Assembly: GCA_029782365.1 (NCBI GenBank)
Contig: JAKOUW010000096.1
Location: 234,467 to 298,466 of the forward strand
Length of the DNA stretch: 64,000 bases
Direction of reading: 5' to 3'
From: Chloroflexota bacterium
GTDB taxonomy: Bacteria > Chloroflexota > Anaerolineae > Anaerolineales > UBA4823
Position numbers and translations under genes: made by a program
The notes under the pieces: generated by a model
What the model was told of the DNA's origin: nothing
What the model saw: only the letters and a program-made list of their open reading frames with translations
Databases searched by the model: none
Shown: piece by piece, positions 52,771-61,674 of the stretch
Layout of the letters: each line of letters starts with the position of its first letter
Numbering within the stretch: position 1 is the first letter of the stretch

Positions 52771-54577
52771 TATTTTCCAGGCCTTCAGGCCGGTAATTGA
52801 TCGATTGGTGGCGAAAATAAGTCTGGTAAAGGGTGGCATAGTGCCCACCTGCCGCCATTAATTGATCATGACTACCTTCCTGGATAATCTTCCCCTTTTC
52901 CAGAACAATGATCCGGTCAGCAGCTTTTACTGTGGACAAGCGGTGAGCGATCAAAATGCTGGTAGATTTCTCCAGGATTAATTTTAATGCCTGCTGGATT
53001 TGGTATTCCGTAAATGGATCAATGCTGGCTGTCGCTTCATCAAGGATGAAGATGGCTGGCTGTTGCACCAATACCCGCATCAGTGCAACCAACTGACGCT
53101 GACCCATTGATAGACGCCCGCCACGCTCACCAACCATGGTGTTTAATCCATCTGGAAGCGCATCTAACCAATCGCCATCTCCTATTTTCCTGGCGACAGA
53201 TTCCATCATCTCATGTGCTGAATCGTTTGAACAGGCATAGCATATGTTTTCCGCCACAGTCCCATTGAACAAAAAAGGCTGCTGCGAAACGATGCCCAAT
53301 TGTTTTCGGAAACTGGCCAGGTTTAATTGGCGAATATCCACACCGTCAATGAATATTTCGCCTCCCTGGAATTCGTAGAAGCGCGCCAGAAGCTTTGCAA
53401 TAGATGATTTACCAGCGCCTGTATGGCCAACCAGGGCAATTGTTTCACCTTGCCGTATTCGCAGCGAGAAATCCTCCAGGACTTGCTGCCGAGTAGAATA
53501 GCGAAACTGGACATTGCGAAAATCAACTTCACCACGGATCGGCGCCAAAAACAAGTTAGCGCTCTGTTTGACCACTGGTTGGGCGTCGATCAATCCGAAA
53601 ACACGTTCCGCTGCACTCAGGCCGCCCTGCACCTGGGTCCAGAACGCAGATAAATTGAGCACCGGGTCGAAAAATCTTCCCAGGCTTTGCACAAACAAGT
53701 ACCAGGCGCCGACAGAGACCGCGCCAGCCGCCGCGCTGATGCCACCTGAATAAACCAAGAGGGCAGTCCCAATGCCGGCCAATCCATTCAATGTTGGAAA
53801 CACCATTGAGAGCACAAACCCTCGTCTCACATTTACCTGATACGATATCGCATTGGCGTCTTCGAAATCGTGATAAATCGCGTTCTCCTGGCGAAAATTC
53901 TTCGCAACTGCAATTCCACTGACGGTTTCCTTTATCGTCGCGTTGACGTTCGCCATGGCCCGCATGCCGCTGCGAGTGACCGACCTGGCTGCGTTACGAA
54001 AGGCTCCGGCTGTTATAAACACAGCAGGCATCATCAACATCAACAAAGTCGCCATTCGCCACTCAATAGAATACAAAGTGATGACAAGGATTAAGGCCTG
54101 CACCATCTGTCCGATCGTGTCGGTGACCAAAACCACCACCTGGCTAAACTCCTTGGTATCTGAAGTAATCCGCGAAACAATCTTTCCGGACGGGTGCTCA
54201 TCGAAAAATGACAAATCATGGTTTACCGCAGCCTGAAAAGCATCCTGCCGCAGGCGCATTTCAACATCCGAGATCAACCGCACAGTGATCCGCCTGCGCA
54301 GCCAGTTAGCAGCCCAGGAAAGAAGGTTCAAAATTAAGATCGCGGCAAATAATTCATAAATGATCAATTGACCGGGGTCATTCCGCACCAGGTCAACCCC
54401 GCGCGCCAGGATGATCGGACTGGCCGCTCCTGACACACCAATAAAGATGATTAAAGTTGATATCGAAAGTAACCGCCTGCGGTAGGCTTGAAAATATTTG
54501 CTTATCCGTGAAACAAGTTGCCGATCGCTGTATTGCCGATCGTATGATTCCTGGTCCAAGTTACCAAAAAAGCCCAC
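52748..54577 (-). CDS. heterodimeric ABC exporter subunit with canonical ATPase site
   Basis: A 609-residue half-transporter: six-helix exporter domain (about 30-320) then an ATPase. Walker A is GHTGAGKSSIAKL, the signature LSMGQRQLVAL, and Walker B ILDEATASID keeps the catalytic Glu; the switch His is in LIAHRLS. It starts with GTG 54577 (GAGGAAAACTT upstream), 9 bp after the partner gene. The partner lacks the catalytic Glu, so the pair matches heterodimeric exporters of the TM287/288 and BmrCD type, with this subunit in the TM288-like role. The cargo (drug, lipid or peptide) is unknown. Its 3' end overlaps the convergent membrane protein. Confidence 0.93.
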   Translation of the reverse strand: MGFFGNLDQESYDRQYSDRQLVSRISKYFQAYRRRLLSISTLIIFIGVSGAASPIILARGVDLVRNDPGQLIIYELFAAILILNLLSWAANWLRRRITVRLISDVEMRLRQDAFQAAVNHDLSFFDEHPSGKIVSRITSDTKEFSQVVVLVTDTIGQMVQALILVITLYSIEWRMATLLMLMMPAVFITAGAFRNAARSVTRSGMRAMANVNATIKETVSGIAVAKNFRQENAIYHDFEDANAISYQVNVRRGFVLSMVFPTLNGLAGIGTALLVYSGGISAAAGAVSVGAWYLFVQSLGRFFDPVLNLSAFWTQVQGGLSAAERVFGLIDAQPVVKQSANLFLAPIRGEVDFRNVQFRYSTRQQVLEDFSLRIRQGETIALVGHTGAGKSSIAKLLARFYEFQGGEIFIDGVDIRQLNLASFRKQLGIVSQQPFLFNGTVAENICYACSNDSAHEMMESVARKIGDGDWLDALPDGLNTMVGERGGRLSMGQRQLVALMRVLVQQPAIFILDEATASIDPFTEYQIQQALKLILEKSTSILIAHRLSTVKAADRIIVLEKGKIIQEGSHDQLMAAGGHYATLYQTYFRHQSINYRPEGLENIIEWRGD

Positions 54578-54586
54578 AAGTTTTCC

Positions 54587-56344
54587 TCAGTCGTGGAAAA
54601 TTCGCCGGTAAGCTTCCGAGCTTTCCAGCAGTGTCTCATGGTTGCCAATTGCTGCTACGGTTCCCTTGCGCAGGACAATAATCAAATCCGCCCAACGAAT
54701 TTGAGAAATGCGGTGTGTTATAAGAAACGTGGTCCTGCCTTTCGCTGCAGTGTAAATCGCTCTTTGGATTTTATCTTCGGTTGCGCTGTCGATTGATGAT
54801 GTGGAATCATCCAGGATTAAGATATGCGGATCAGTCAAGAATGCTCTGGCTAAAGCCAGGCGTTGGCGTTGACCGCCAGAAAGGGTAACACCGCGCTCGC
54901 CGATAACCGTTTCATAGCCCTCCTGGAATTCCGCGATAAAGTCATCTGCCTGGGCGGCTTTTGCGGCTTTTTCTATTTCGGCCTGTTCGGAGCTGGGCTT
55001 TCCGAAGGCAACATTGTCAGCAATGCTGCGTGAGAACAAGAAAATATCCTGTTCGATCATTGAGATGCCTCGCCGCAAAGTCTCGAGGTTCCAATCCTTG
55101 ACATTCACTCCATCAACCAATACTTCCCCTTGCTGCACGTCATAGGTGCGATTGATCAATTTAACCATAGTGGTTTTTCCCGACCCGGTTTGCCCAACAA
55201 GTGCCACTGTATGGCCTGGCTGAATTCGAAAGGATATATCTTGCAGCACCGGTTCGCTATCCGGATATGCAAAAGTCACATGCCGAAATTCAACTTCGCC
55301 TCGAATGATCCCGGAATGACCACTGGCATTCTGATCCAGGTTGGTCTCTCTTTTTATCAACTCCAACACCCGCCTGGCGCCGGAGATTCCCAATGAAACC
55401 TGAGAATAGGCCCACAAGGACGTAAATGTTGGAAACCCAAACATTTGAATCAGACCAAAGTAAGCAACTACAGAGCCAATATCCAGAACTTGCTGTTTAA
55501 ATAATAACAGCGCGTGCAGCAAACCGCCAGCTTCAGCTAAAGCCAAAAGAAGTAGTGGAATAAATCTGGCTTCTATATCCCCCTGGCGCACAGAATGGTT
55601 TCGAAATGCCTGGGTGTTGTCTTCAAACTTTTCGATTTCGCTTTCTTCTTGAGCCAGGCCTTTCACTGTTTCTATTCCATCCATCGCTTCGCTGAGCCGG
55701 GTGTTCAATTTGCCGAAGGAAGACCTAACTTCGGTGGTGATTGGGCTGAGCTCCCACAAATAAAAACCCAGAGACAAGAAATAACCTACGATAAAAAACA
55801 GCGGCACCAGAATAAGGCTGGGATGGTATGTCGGGGCAACCAATACCGGGAGCAAGAGAAAATTCGCCGATCCTATCACCAGGTTTAATCCTGGACTGAA
55901 CATAAAATTCACCTCACGCACATCATTCGTTGCCCGAGCCATAGTATCCCCAACGGGCTGCAAGTTGTGAAAAGTCATGCTCTTTCCCAACAAGCTGACA
56001 AACAGCTCCTCTCGTATATCCCTTTCCATTTTTTGAGCCATCAATTCTGCGCCAAAATTGCGCCCGAACTGCAAGACACCCCTCACTATCTGGCTGCCAG
56101 CGATTAATAAGGCTATTGTTAATAGAGAAAAGGGCTGCTGTTCTTTCCCGGCAATCAAGTTGAACGCCATGCCGCTCATGACGGGTATTACTGCCGCCAA
56201 AGCTGCATTTCCAAAAGCTCCGACAGTCATCAGGAAGAATAAATACCAATATCGCACCGCATGGGAGAAAATCCAAATTCCTGCTCCCCTGCGGTTGAAT
56301 TCGCCTACTTTCGGAAGAGAAAATTCAACATTTGGCGATGGCAT
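54587..56344 (-). CDS. heterodimeric ABC exporter subunit with degenerate Walker B
   Basis: A 585-residue half-transporter with a six-helix domain (about 30-320) and an ATPase: Walker A GQTGSGKTTMVKL, signature LSGGQRQRLALARAF. Walker B reads LILDDSTSSID with Asp in place of the catalytic Glu, as in TM287-like subunits, and the switch His is in LITHRIS. It should bind ATP stably at one of the two sites and pair with the subunit encoded immediately downstream. Helix-coupling sequence GDTMARATNDVREVNFMFSPG is normal. Its start lies 34 bp after the end of the Cys-cluster protein gene on the same strand. Confidence 0.93.
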   Translation of the reverse strand: MPSPNVEFSLPKVGEFNRRGAGIWIFSHAVRYWYLFFLMTVGAFGNAALAAVIPVMSGMAFNLIAGKEQQPFSLLTIALLIAGSQIVRGVLQFGRNFGAELMAQKMERDIREELFVSLLGKSMTFHNLQPVGDTMARATNDVREVNFMFSPGLNLVIGSANFLLLPVLVAPTYHPSLILVPLFFIVGYFLSLGFYLWELSPITTEVRSSFGKLNTRLSEAMDGIETVKGLAQEESEIEKFEDNTQAFRNHSVRQGDIEARFIPLLLLALAEAGGLLHALLLFKQQVLDIGSVVAYFGLIQMFGFPTFTSLWAYSQVSLGISGARRVLELIKRETNLDQNASGHSGIIRGEVEFRHVTFAYPDSEPVLQDISFRIQPGHTVALVGQTGSGKTTMVKLINRTYDVQQGEVLVDGVNVKDWNLETLRRGISMIEQDIFLFSRSIADNVAFGKPSSEQAEIEKAAKAAQADDFIAEFQEGYETVIGERGVTLSGGQRQRLALARAFLTDPHILILDDSTSSIDSATEDKIQRAIYTAAKGRTTFLITHRISQIRWADLIIVLRKGTVAAIGNHETLLESSEAYRRIFHD

Positions 56345-56378
56345 TGTATTCGTCGAAACCCTTCATTAACTCGTTCGT

Positions 56379-57074
56379 CTATTCTTCATCATCGAATCGC
56401 AAGCTCGCGGCAATTTCATAAGGTCCAAATTTTGGTAACCCTGAAGCGTTTATGTGCCTGAGCCGACCATCGCGTGGTGTCACTTCATAAAAATTCCCAT
56501 TGCGATGCACAAGCAAAATTGTACGGTGTTTTCTGCCAAACACTCTGCGCATGGTCATAGAATGGTATTGAAAAGCCTGAAATTCTTCAGGGCGCACATT
56601 AAAGAGTCGGTCAAAAGTGGTAAAAAATTCTGCTAGGTATTCTGGTGACACTACCTTTAAATTACTGATGACCCAGCAACGGTCTTCAAAATCCCAATAA
56701 TGCGAGAGGCCGATAAATTCCCCTTCACGAGTTATATAAGGAAAAAAGGGGAAGGCCCTGCAAGTTAAGGATCGGAATGAGCGCTGGCATTTTAAATAAC
56801 CCAGGCACTCAACGAGCACCTGGTCATGCGGTTTTTCGGATTCAAGGAGATTCGTTTCTTGCGCGTCTGAGCCTTGCCAGACATGCCATAAATCGGTATT
56901 TTCCTGTAGATATACCCATTCCTCAGTGTATACAGTCGGAACCGCGTGGCGCGTATCACAGCAGAATGGAGCACCATTCTCATTGTAGGGGCTGCACTTT
57001 TTTCCACAATCCAGGTGGCTGATGGGCGCATCAAAGCCTGAATAAAGCAAAGCAAATTCACCAGGATTACGCAT
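56379..57074 (-). CDS. Cys-cluster protein, YkgJ/UPF0153-like (putative metal-binding)
   Basis: A 231-residue protein of unknown function. Cysteines lie in CGKKCSPYNENGAPFCCD near the N-terminus (C-x3-C-x9-CC) and in a second group CLGYLKCQRSFRSLTCRAFPFFPY, ending with C-R-x-F-P as in the YkgJ/UPF0153 group of proposed zinc- or iron-binding proteins. The C-terminal half is an ordinary alpha/beta region with no motif I recognise. It lies upstream of the exporter genes on the same strand, and is divergent from the ATP-grasp operon. Metal binding is inferred. Confidence 0.75.
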   Translation of the reverse strand: MRNPGEFALLYSGFDAPISHLDCGKKCSPYNENGAPFCCDTRHAVPTVYTEEWVYLQENTDLWHVWQGSDAQETNLLESEKPHDQVLVECLGYLKCQRSFRSLTCRAFPFFPYITREGEFIGLSHYWDFEDRCWVISNLKVVSPEYLAEFFTTFDRLFNVRPEEFQAFQYHSMTMRRVFGRKHRTILLVHRNGNFYEVTPRDGRLRHINASGLPKFGPYEIAASLRFDDEE

Positions 57075-57220
57075 TTCGAATCGCTGTATCCTTTACAAGT
57101 TATCAAAGCTGTTTAAAACCAGCTTACGAGGATACCACAGTTATATTAAAATGAACGGAGTTCTGGTAGAAAAACGACTTTTAAGGTATCATACCGCCTA
57201 ATCAACGGTAGGAGGTCAAA

Positions 57221-58384
57221 GTGAATTTTGTTTTTCTTTCACCCCATTTCCCCCCAAATTATTACTTGTTCGGCACAAGACTTGCCAGTTTTGGTGTCAA
57301 TGTGTTAGGCCTTGCAGATGAGCCATACGAAATGCTGCGCCCTGAATTAAAAAACGCCCTCAGGGAATATTATCGCGTGGGAGATATGCATTCCTATGAT
57401 CAACTCCTGCGTGCACTCGGCTTTTTTACTCATCGTTATGGGAAATTGGACCGCATCGACTCATTTAATGAATACTGGTTAGAAACTGAAGCCCAATTGC
57501 GTACGGATTTTAATATCACCGGCATTCGAACCGATAGCATCGCCCGCATTAAACGCAAGTCCTTGATGAAAGATACTTATGTGAAAGCTGGTGTCATGGT
57601 GGCGCGTGGTAAAGTTGTGCGTACACCTGCAGAGGCCAGAAAACTGATCAAACAAACAGGCTATCCAGTTGTTGCCAAGCCCGATATTGGAGTTGGGGGA
57701 GCAAATACTTACAAAATTCACAACGACGCCGAATTGGATGATTTTTTCAGGACGAAACCCGCTGTTGATTACATGATGGAAGAATTTGTTGATGGAGTGA
57801 TTTGCACTTTTGACGGTTTGACGGACCGGGATGGTAACTTGCAATTCTTTACAGCTCACCAATACAGCCAAGGCATTATGGAGACGGTCAATAACGATTC
57901 GGATATCTATTACTACTCTTTGCGCGACATCCCTGCTGACCTGGAAGAAGCCGGACGGAAAACACTGAAAGCTTTCGATGTCCGTGAACGCTTTTTCCAT
58001 TTTGAGTTCTTCCGCCGCGCCAGTGACAAACAAATTGTGGCGCTGGAAGTCAATATCCGTCCGCCAGGCGGCCTGACTACTGATATGTTTAATTACGCCA
58101 ATGACATTGATATTTATCAAGAGTGGGCGCGTATCGTTGCTTTCAATCAATTTGGTGCAGAATATTCGCGACCCTATCATTGTGCTTATATCGGTCGAAA
58201 AAAGCATCGCTCATACCGCCACTCGCATGATGAAGTTTTGTGGGAGCTTGGTTCAAAATTGGTTCATCATGAACCCATCAGCGGAGTTTTTTCGGCGGCG
58301 CTGGGCGATTATGGGTACCTGGTTCGCTCACCAGAAATGGCTGAAATCAAGCAGTTCGCAGAGCTTATTCACCAACAGGCTTAA
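57221..58384 (+). CDS. ATP-grasp carboxylate ligase
   Basis: An ATP-grasp enzyme of 387 residues that should join a carboxylate to an amine or thiol via an acyl phosphate. The N-terminal Rossmann-like domain (MNFVFLSPHFPPNYY) is followed by an ATP-binding core: the lysine in GYPVVAKPDIGVGGANTYKI, MMEEFVDGVICTFDGL, and the metal-binding Glu/Asn in ALEVNIRPPGGLTTDMFN. GTG 57221 has AGGAGG 5 nt upstream. Substrate is unknown; carboxylase-like and peptide-ligase-like roles are both open. An esterase gene begins 3 bp after its stop, which strongly suggests a shared pathway. Confidence 0.9.
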   Translation: MNFVFLSPHFPPNYYLFGTRLASFGVNVLGLADEPYEMLRPELKNALREYYRVGDMHSYDQLLRALGFFTHRYGKLDRIDSFNEYWLETEAQLRTDFNITGIRTDSIARIKRKSLMKDTYVKAGVMVARGKVVRTPAEARKLIKQTGYPVVAKPDIGVGGANTYKIHNDAELDDFFRTKPAVDYMMEEFVDGVICTFDGLTDRDGNLQFFTAHQYSQGIMETVNNDSDIYYYSLRDIPADLEEAGRKTLKAFDVRERFFHFEFFRRASDKQIVALEVNIRPPGGLTTDMFNYANDIDIYQEWARIVAFNQFGAEYSRPYHCAYIGRKKHRSYRHSHDEVLWELGSKLVHHEPISGVFSAALGDYGYLVRSPEMAEIKQFAELIHQQA

Positions 58385-58387
58385 TCA

Positions 58388-59125
58388 ATGAATATTGAAT
58401 ATCACAAGTGGTACTCAAACAATCTCGGCAGAGATATGGAACTCAAGGTTTACGGAAATTACGGCAAACCGATGGTGATTTTTCCTGCCCAGGGCGGTAG
58501 GTTTTATGAGTTTGAAGATTTTGGGATGTTGGGAGTTATTCAACCATTTATCGACGCCGGGCGCGTCAAAGTGTTCACTCTCGACTCCGTGGACCGTGAA
58601 TCGTGGGCTAATTGGTCAATTCATCCAGCCGACCGGGCAAATCGTCATCAGGTATTTGACCGCTACTTCATGGAAGAATATGTACCATTTATCCGCAATC
58701 ACTGTGCTGGTTCACCACAAAAATTCATCTCAACTGGCGTCAGCATGGGCGGTTACCATTCGTGCAATTTTTTCTTCCGCCATCCAGATGTGTTCGATGT
58801 GCTGATTGCTTTATCCGGCGTTTACAAGTTGGACCGTTTTGTCGGAGATTATACCGACCACAACATCTACTTCAATGAACCACTCTCTTATTTGCCCAAT
58901 CTGACCGATCCCTGGTACCTGGATCAGTACCGTCAGAGCAAGATCATTATCTGCTGCGGGCAAGGTGCCTGGGAAGATGAAATGCTGGCTGATACGCTTG
59001 AGATCAAACACGTACTGGAGTCAAAAGGCATCCCTGCCTGGGTAGATATTTGGGGAAATGATGTGAATCACGATTGGCCATGGTGGAAGAAAATGCTTCC
59101 TTACTTCCTCGACAAAGTTCTCTAA
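58388..59125 (+). CDS. alpha/beta-hydrolase esterase (EstA/esterase D-like)
   Basis: A 245-residue serine hydrolase. The nucleophile elbow is GVSMGGYHS, the oxyanion region PAQGGRFYEFEDFG, and a C-terminal His is in NDVNHDWPWW, preceded by CGQGAWEDE, a likely acid-residue region. It belongs to the PF00756-type esterase group (domain assigned by pattern). The gene is separated from the ATP-grasp gene by 3 bp and followed by a strong terminator, forming a two-gene unit. It may hydrolyse or transfer the product or substrate of the ligase. Confidence 0.9.
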   Translation: MNIEYHKWYSNNLGRDMELKVYGNYGKPMVIFPAQGGRFYEFEDFGMLGVIQPFIDAGRVKVFTLDSVDRESWANWSIHPADRANRHQVFDRYFMEEYVPFIRNHCAGSPQKFISTGVSMGGYHSCNFFFRHPDVFDVLIALSGVYKLDRFVGDYTDHNIYFNEPLSYLPNLTDPWYLDQYRQSKIIICCGQGAWEDEMLADTLEIKHVLESKGIPAWVDIWGNDVNHDWPWWKKMLPYFLDKVL

Positions 59126-59168
59126 TCAAACGGAGTTGGAAATTCACATCCAACTCCGTTTGATTTTT
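59125..59168. terminator. strong rho-independent terminator
   Basis: A perfect 16-bp stem (59125-59140 with 59149-59164) around an 8-nt loop, followed by TTTTT. It ends the ATP-grasp/esterase operon; the complementary strand has A-rich sequence at the other side, so it may also stop the convergent lipoprotein transcript. Confidence 0.92.
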
Positions 59169-59184
59169 CCGTATGAATTGCCGG

Positions 59185-60456
59185 TTATGGGGGACAATTG
59201 CCCGTTGCCGGGCAAGGTTTCAACCACTGCTCCTTGTAATCTGATTCTGCCGTATATGCAGTTGCATTTGTGCTGACCACTTTCACCTGCCAGAAAATTA
59301 ATCCATCTGCACAAGTCGGCCCGCTGAGCAGCTCAACAACTGCACCAGGAGCGATTGAACCCACAACAGATGCGGTTTTCGATGGGGCGCTGCGCAGACG
59401 GTTGCTGACCGGTGGATCAGACGAAACATACGCTTTTGTGCTCGCCTGCAAAATTGCCGGGCAGCCTGGAATCAACCCGGTAACGGTGTTCAAATTGATC
59501 GAACCCACCAGTTGGTCGAGTGTATCGAGATTTGGAGTGAATTTATCCGCCGGCTGGTTAGTCAAAGCCTGGCTGACCTGATCGATATATGCCTTATATT
59601 TGTTGCCGTAATCTGGATCGTTCAAATCCGGCGCGTTCACTCCGCCGGCTGGCGTAGTCAGTTTATCGAGCGATTCAGGCAAAATAACGCTTTGCACAGG
59701 CAGCACTAGCGAGATCACATATTGCCCATCACTGCTCAAAGCCTGGTAAATGTACAGCAATGACTGATTGGTGACCGGGCTGGCATCCTGGGCAATTTTA
59801 CTAAGGAATCGATAACCATTTCCTGATTGAAATGGAATGATTTTGAATTGAGCGTGAAACACTTGTCCTGCATTGTAAATCGGCAAGAATGGCAAGCTGG
59901 CCTGGTCGCTCGCGCCGCTCGCCAGCACATTCTTCATACCATCAATTTGCTTGACAATAATTGCATCAAATCTGGCATACAGTTCTGCAGGATAAATGTT
60001 GATTCCGAAAATGACGCTATCCATCGGTAAAGCATAGCCATCCAATTTAAAGTTCAGGTGCGCAGGTGTACCTGCCATCACCGGCACATCAGGATTCGTC
60101 AAATTGGCCGGCGTTAACTCACTGCGTGCAGATTGAGCCAATCCTGCGGGGACTGTGAAGGATACGCCTCCAAAACTGACTGGCACAGGCTGTTGTGAAA
60201 CAGCGCTCGTCGTAACGGTCGGGGTTGCGGCTGCGGATTCTGTCGTTTTCTTGCCTGGAGTAGCCTCTGGCACGCTGGCAGTTTCGGTTTGTGCAGCCTG
60301 GGTACCGGCCGCGTTCGTCACTGCTTCTACCGTCAAAGCAGCCATTGTTGCCGGAGAAACTTCGACCGGTGGGGTACCGGTGGCGCACGCCATGCCAACC
60401 AGGGTAATCACCAAGAACAAAGAGAAAAAGATTGAAAACGGCTTGAATTTATTCAC
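59185..60456 (-). CDS. lipoprotein with C-terminal SH3-like domain
   Basis: A 423-residue secreted lipoprotein of unknown function. The signal peptide ends in lipobox GMAC (Cys about 24), followed by a Thr/Ala/Val/Glu-rich low-complexity linker (25-90). A central globular region (about 95-330) has no recognised family. A bacterial SH3-like domain near the C-terminus (NRLRSAPSKTASVVGSIAPG, VELLSGPTCADGLIFWQVKV) probably contacts the cell wall or a partner. GTG 60456 has GGAGG 6 nt upstream, with TATAAT a little further up. It is divergent from the cysteine desulfurase. Confidence 0.82.
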   Translation of the reverse strand: MNKFKPFSIFFSLFLVITLVGMACATGTPPVEVSPATMAALTVEAVTNAAGTQAAQTETASVPEATPGKKTTESAAATPTVTTSAVSQQPVPVSFGGVSFTVPAGLAQSARSELTPANLTNPDVPVMAGTPAHLNFKLDGYALPMDSVIFGINIYPAELYARFDAIIVKQIDGMKNVLASGASDQASLPFLPIYNAGQVFHAQFKIIPFQSGNGYRFLSKIAQDASPVTNQSLLYIYQALSSDGQYVISLVLPVQSVILPESLDKLTTPAGGVNAPDLNDPDYGNKYKAYIDQVSQALTNQPADKFTPNLDTLDQLVGSINLNTVTGLIPGCPAILQASTKAYVSSDPPVSNRLRSAPSKTASVVGSIAPGAVVELLSGPTCADGLIFWQVKVVSTNATAYTAESDYKEQWLKPCPATGNCPP

Positions 60457-60505
60457 CTGATTCCTCCATTATCATTATATTCGTTTTGTCAATTATAACT
60501 TGCGT

Positions 60506-60511
60506 TATAAT
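60506..60511 (+). promoter_or_regulatory. -10 box of a leaderless cysteine desulfurase promoter
   Basis: TATAAT lies 7 nt before ATG 60519. Transcription from this box would begin at or next to the start codon, and no Shine-Dalgarno site exists for the gene, so a leaderless message is likely. TTGTCA at 60486-60491 is a poor -35 match because the spacer is only 14 nt. Confidence 0.5.
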
Positions 60512-60518
60512 CCTACCC

Positions 60519-61673
60519 ATGCTGTCTAAGAAACCTGTATATTTTGATTTCGCCGCATCAACACCGCTAGATCCCAGGGTAGCAGAGGTGATGCTGCCAT
60601 ATTTCGCAGAACATTACGGCAACCCTTCATCAATTCATTTGTTTGGGCAGGAAGCGGATGCTGCTGTGGAAACAGCGCGGTTATCATTGGCAAAAGGGAT
60701 GAACTGCAGTTCATCAGAAGTCATCTTTACCTCCTGCGGTACCGAATCAGATAACCTGGCTTTACGCGGCGTAGCATTCGCAATACGAGCCCAGCGCAGC
60801 GCCAATCATATCCTCGTTCCTCCGACTGAACACCATGCTGTTTCCCGTACCGCCCAATACTTGGCTCGCTATCACGGATTCGACCTGGAATACTTACCCG
60901 TCGATCAATTCGGCATCACTTACCCCGAGGATGTCGCATCCCGCCTGCGCCCGACAACTGCTCTGGTTTCGATAATGTATGCCAATAACGAAATAGGTTC
61001 TATCAACCCAATATCGGCAATTGGAGAAGTTTGCCGCAGCCATGGGGTCCCTTTTCATACAGATGCCGTCCAGGCTGCCGCGTATCTTCCGGTCGATGTG
61101 CAGGCATTGAATGTCGATTTGCTCTCCGTCGGAGCACATAAATTTTATGGACCGAAAGGTGTCGGAGCGTTGTTTGTCCGCAAGGGCACACCTATTTTTC
61201 CTCAACAGACTGGGGGCAGCCAGGAATCCGGATTTCGAGCCGGTACATCCAATGTGCCATACATTGTAGCCATGGCGAAAGCATTTGAGTTGGCTCAATA
61301 CGAAAGAGAATCGCGCACAGCACATGTCTTGCCTTTGCGAAACCGCTTAATTAGGCAGGTGCTGGAATTGGTGCCAGATTCAAAGCTTACCGGTCATACT
61401 GTCCAGCGTTTACCCAACCATGCCAGTTTCGTTTTCCAGAATATTAATGGGAATGACCTATTGATCAACCTGGATATGGCTGGTTTTGCCTGTTCTTCCG
61501 GTTCAGCTTGCAAAACTGGCAGTCCCGAACCGTCTGAAGTGCTGACCGCACTCGGTTTATCTTCCGCCTGGGCGCTTGGCTCTCTCCGTTTGACGCTTGG
61601 CAGCAGCTCTTCCCCGGAAGATGTCGAAGAACTGATCGCTGTTCTACCCGGCTTAATTGAGAAAATGCGCTGA
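60519..61673 (+). CDS. cysteine desulfurase (IscS/NifS family)
   Basis: PLP enzyme that takes sulfur from cysteine as a persulfide for thio-modification and Fe-S assembly, 384 residues. The PLP lysine is in SVGAHKFYGPKGVG. The N-terminal region (VYFDFAASTPLDPRVAEVMLP), TEHHAVSRT, HTDAVQAA and the sulfur-carrying Cys loop CSSGSACKTGSPEPSEVL are present. ATG 60519 is chosen because a TATAAT box would make a leaderless message there and the earlier frame lies in the promoter. The next gene, mnmA, begins 1 bp after the stop, so its sulfur probably goes to tRNA 2-thiouridine. Confidence 0.95.
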   Translation: MLSKKPVYFDFAASTPLDPRVAEVMLPYFAEHYGNPSSIHLFGQEADAAVETARLSLAKGMNCSSSEVIFTSCGTESDNLALRGVAFAIRAQRSANHILVPPTEHHAVSRTAQYLARYHGFDLEYLPVDQFGITYPEDVASRLRPTTALVSIMYANNEIGSINPISAIGEVCRSHGVPFHTDAVQAAAYLPVDVQALNVDLLSVGAHKFYGPKGVGALFVRKGTPIFPQQTGGSQESGFRAGTSNVPYIVAMAKAFELAQYERESRTAHVLPLRNRLIRQVLELVPDSKLTGHTVQRLPNHASFVFQNINGNDLLINLDMAGFACSSGSACKTGSPEPSEVLTALGLSSAWALGSLRLTLGSSSSPEDVEELIAVLPGLIEKMR

Positions 61674-61674
61674 T

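Noticed and set aside
57479..58207. Long minus-strand frame opposite the ATP-grasp gene
   Set aside because: A 242-codon antisense shadow; the plus-strand protein has clear ATP-grasp motifs and a strong ribosome site.
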